Shown: piece after piece, positions 4,564 to 5,262 of the stretch
How the letters are laid out: every line of letters starts with the position of its first letter
How positions within the stretch are numbered: position 1 is the first letter of the stretch
NCBI GenBank assembly: GCA_024281135.1
Contig: JAMXLG010000120.1
Location: 1-5,262, forward strand
Reading direction: 5' to 3'
Length of the DNA stretch: 5,262 nucleotides
DNA from: Vulcanimicrobiia bacterium
Lineage (GTDB): Bacteria; Eremiobacterota; Eremiobacteria; Baltobacterales; Baltobacteraceae
Notes under the pieces: generated by a model
The model's database searches: none
What the model was told of the DNA's origin: nothing
The model's input: the letters and a program-made list of their open reading frames with translations, nothing else
Program-made: the position numbers and the translations under genes

Positions 4564-5262
4564 CATCGTCATTCCCGTTTACGATAACTGGTGGCTAACG
4601 GCGCGATGCCTGCGCAAGCTCGACCGTCTGCGCAGCGCATCGGTTTCATTCGAAACGATCGTCGTCGACAACGCTTCGAGCGACGAGACGCCCGAAGCGA
4701 TTGCCGGCTTCCCCTGGGTGCGCTACCTGCGTCACGATTCGAATCGCAACTTCGCCGGCGCGTGCAACGCCGGCGCGCGTTTGGCCGAAGCCCCGCTCAC
4801 GTTTTTTCTCAACAACGACGCCTACCCGCTTGGCGACGCTTTGACGCCGCTGGTGCGCGGTTTCGAGCGTTTGGATGTCGCAATTGCCGGCGGAGCGCTC
4901 TTTTTCGAAGACGGCGTTACGCAAGCAGCCGGCTTAGTGATGCTCCCTAACGCGCACTGGCATTACTTTTGCCGTAACTTGCCATCGACGCTCGGCGCGG
5001 TCGATCGACCGCGAGACGCGCTCGGCGTCTCCGGCGCGGCGATGGCGGTGCGCACCGACTGGTTCATCGAGCAGGGCGGCTTTGACGAATCGTTCGTCAA
5101 CGGTTTCGAGGACGTCGACCTTTGCATGCGCGCGGGCGAACAAAATCGAGCGATCGCCTACGTACCGCAGTCGCGCTTTGCGCACTACGAAGCGGCCTCC
5201 GCCGGTCGATTCGATCGCGAGGCTCAGAACGAGCGGCGCTTTTACGACCGTTGGACCGCGAG
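4550..5262 (+). CDS. Family 2 glycosyltransferase, N-terminal part (3' end outside window)
   Basis: The frame runs from TTG at 4550 to the window edge, 237 codons without a stop. No ATG is available upstream, and TTG gives the standard GT2 beginning MPELSIVIPVYDNW. The GT-A motifs follow in order: ETIVVDNASSDET (35-47), NRNFAGACNAGARLA (65-79), FLNNDAYP (86-93; NND at the usual metal/nucleotide-binding DxD place), GVSGAAMAVRTDWFIEQGGFDE (159-180) and FEDVDLCMR (186-194, with the Glu-Asp catalytic-base region). A conserved-type His212 (FAHYEAAS) comes after. The pattern matches the rhamnosyltransferase-like branch that builds cell-surface polysaccharides. Donor and acceptor cannot be deduced. 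It overlaps the transporter stop by 14 bases, which suggests translational coupling; GGAA at 4536-4539 is only a weak ribosome binding site. An 18-bp palindrome lies within it. Confidence 0.93.
   Translation, partial: MPELSIVIPVYDNWWLTARCLRKLDRLRSASVSFETIVVDNASSDETPEAIAGFPWVRYLRHDSNRNFAGACNAGARLAEAPLTFFLNNDAYPLGDALTPLVRGFERLDVAIAGGALFFEDGVTQAAGLVMLPNAHWHYFCRNLPSTLGAVDRPRDALGVSGAAMAVRTDWFIEQGGFDESFVNGFEDVDLCMRAGEQNRAIAYVPQSRFAHYEAASAGRFDREAQNERRFYDRWTA
4996..5013. repeat. 18-bp perfect palindrome inside the glycosyltransferase gene
   Basis: CGCGGTCGATCGACCGCG is fully self-complementary over 18 bases and encodes part of the linker before the GVSGAAMAV motif (Ala-Val-Asp-Arg-Pro-Arg). It is the longest perfect gap-free palindrome I noticed here. 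It may be chance in GC-rich coding DNA or a protein-binding site within the gene. Confidence 0.5.

Overview
The window is a GC-rich (roughly 60% by eye) bacterial chromosomal segment with six genes, two of them cut by the window edges. Codon use is G/C-ending, there are non-ATG starts (GTG and TTG), and Shine-Dalgarno sites are few. Large secreted VPS10/sortilin-like BNR proteins of the type at the left edge are common in soil phyla such as Acidobacteriota, Gemmatimonadota and Eremiobacterota (WPS-2). The host is probably such an environmental bacterium, but no marker gene here fixes the phylum.

Layout, left to right. (1) 1-1299 (+) is the C-terminal part of a VPS10/sortilin-like BNR (Asp-box) repeat protein that begins before the window. 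(2) 1361-1690 (+) is a small two-helix membrane protein of unknown family. It ends in a 14-codon tandem duplication carrying a Cys-x-x-Cys knuckle, and the second copy is cut by an amber codon. (3) 1726-2157 (+) is a small lipoprotein of unknown family with a good ribosome binding site. (4) 2158-2320 is a convergent gap with two hairpins. (5) 2321-3157 (-) is a compact serine hydrolase of the beta-lactamase/PBP-like (SxxK) superfamily without a signal peptide. (6) 3158-3210 is a very short divergent gap with a 14-bp palindrome over the downstream start codon. (7) 3211-4563 (+) is a complete sugar porter family MFS transporter. (8) 4550-5262 (+) is a family 2 glycosyltransferase that starts on TTG inside the transporter's 3' end and runs off the window.

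Functionally, the transporter and the glycosyltransferase form an overlapping pair and are likely co-transcribed. Sugar uptake coupled to glycan or polysaccharide assembly is a reasonable but unproven reading. The other genes look like independent envelope or housekeeping functions.

I found no RNA gene, CRISPR array, insertion sequence, integrase or phage gene, and no strong evidence for a new multi-gene system. The most unusual item is the duplicated zinc-knuckle tail: reading through one amber codon would complete a CX2C-X10-CX2C motif. Next are two perfect palindromes at 3205-3218 and 4996-5013.
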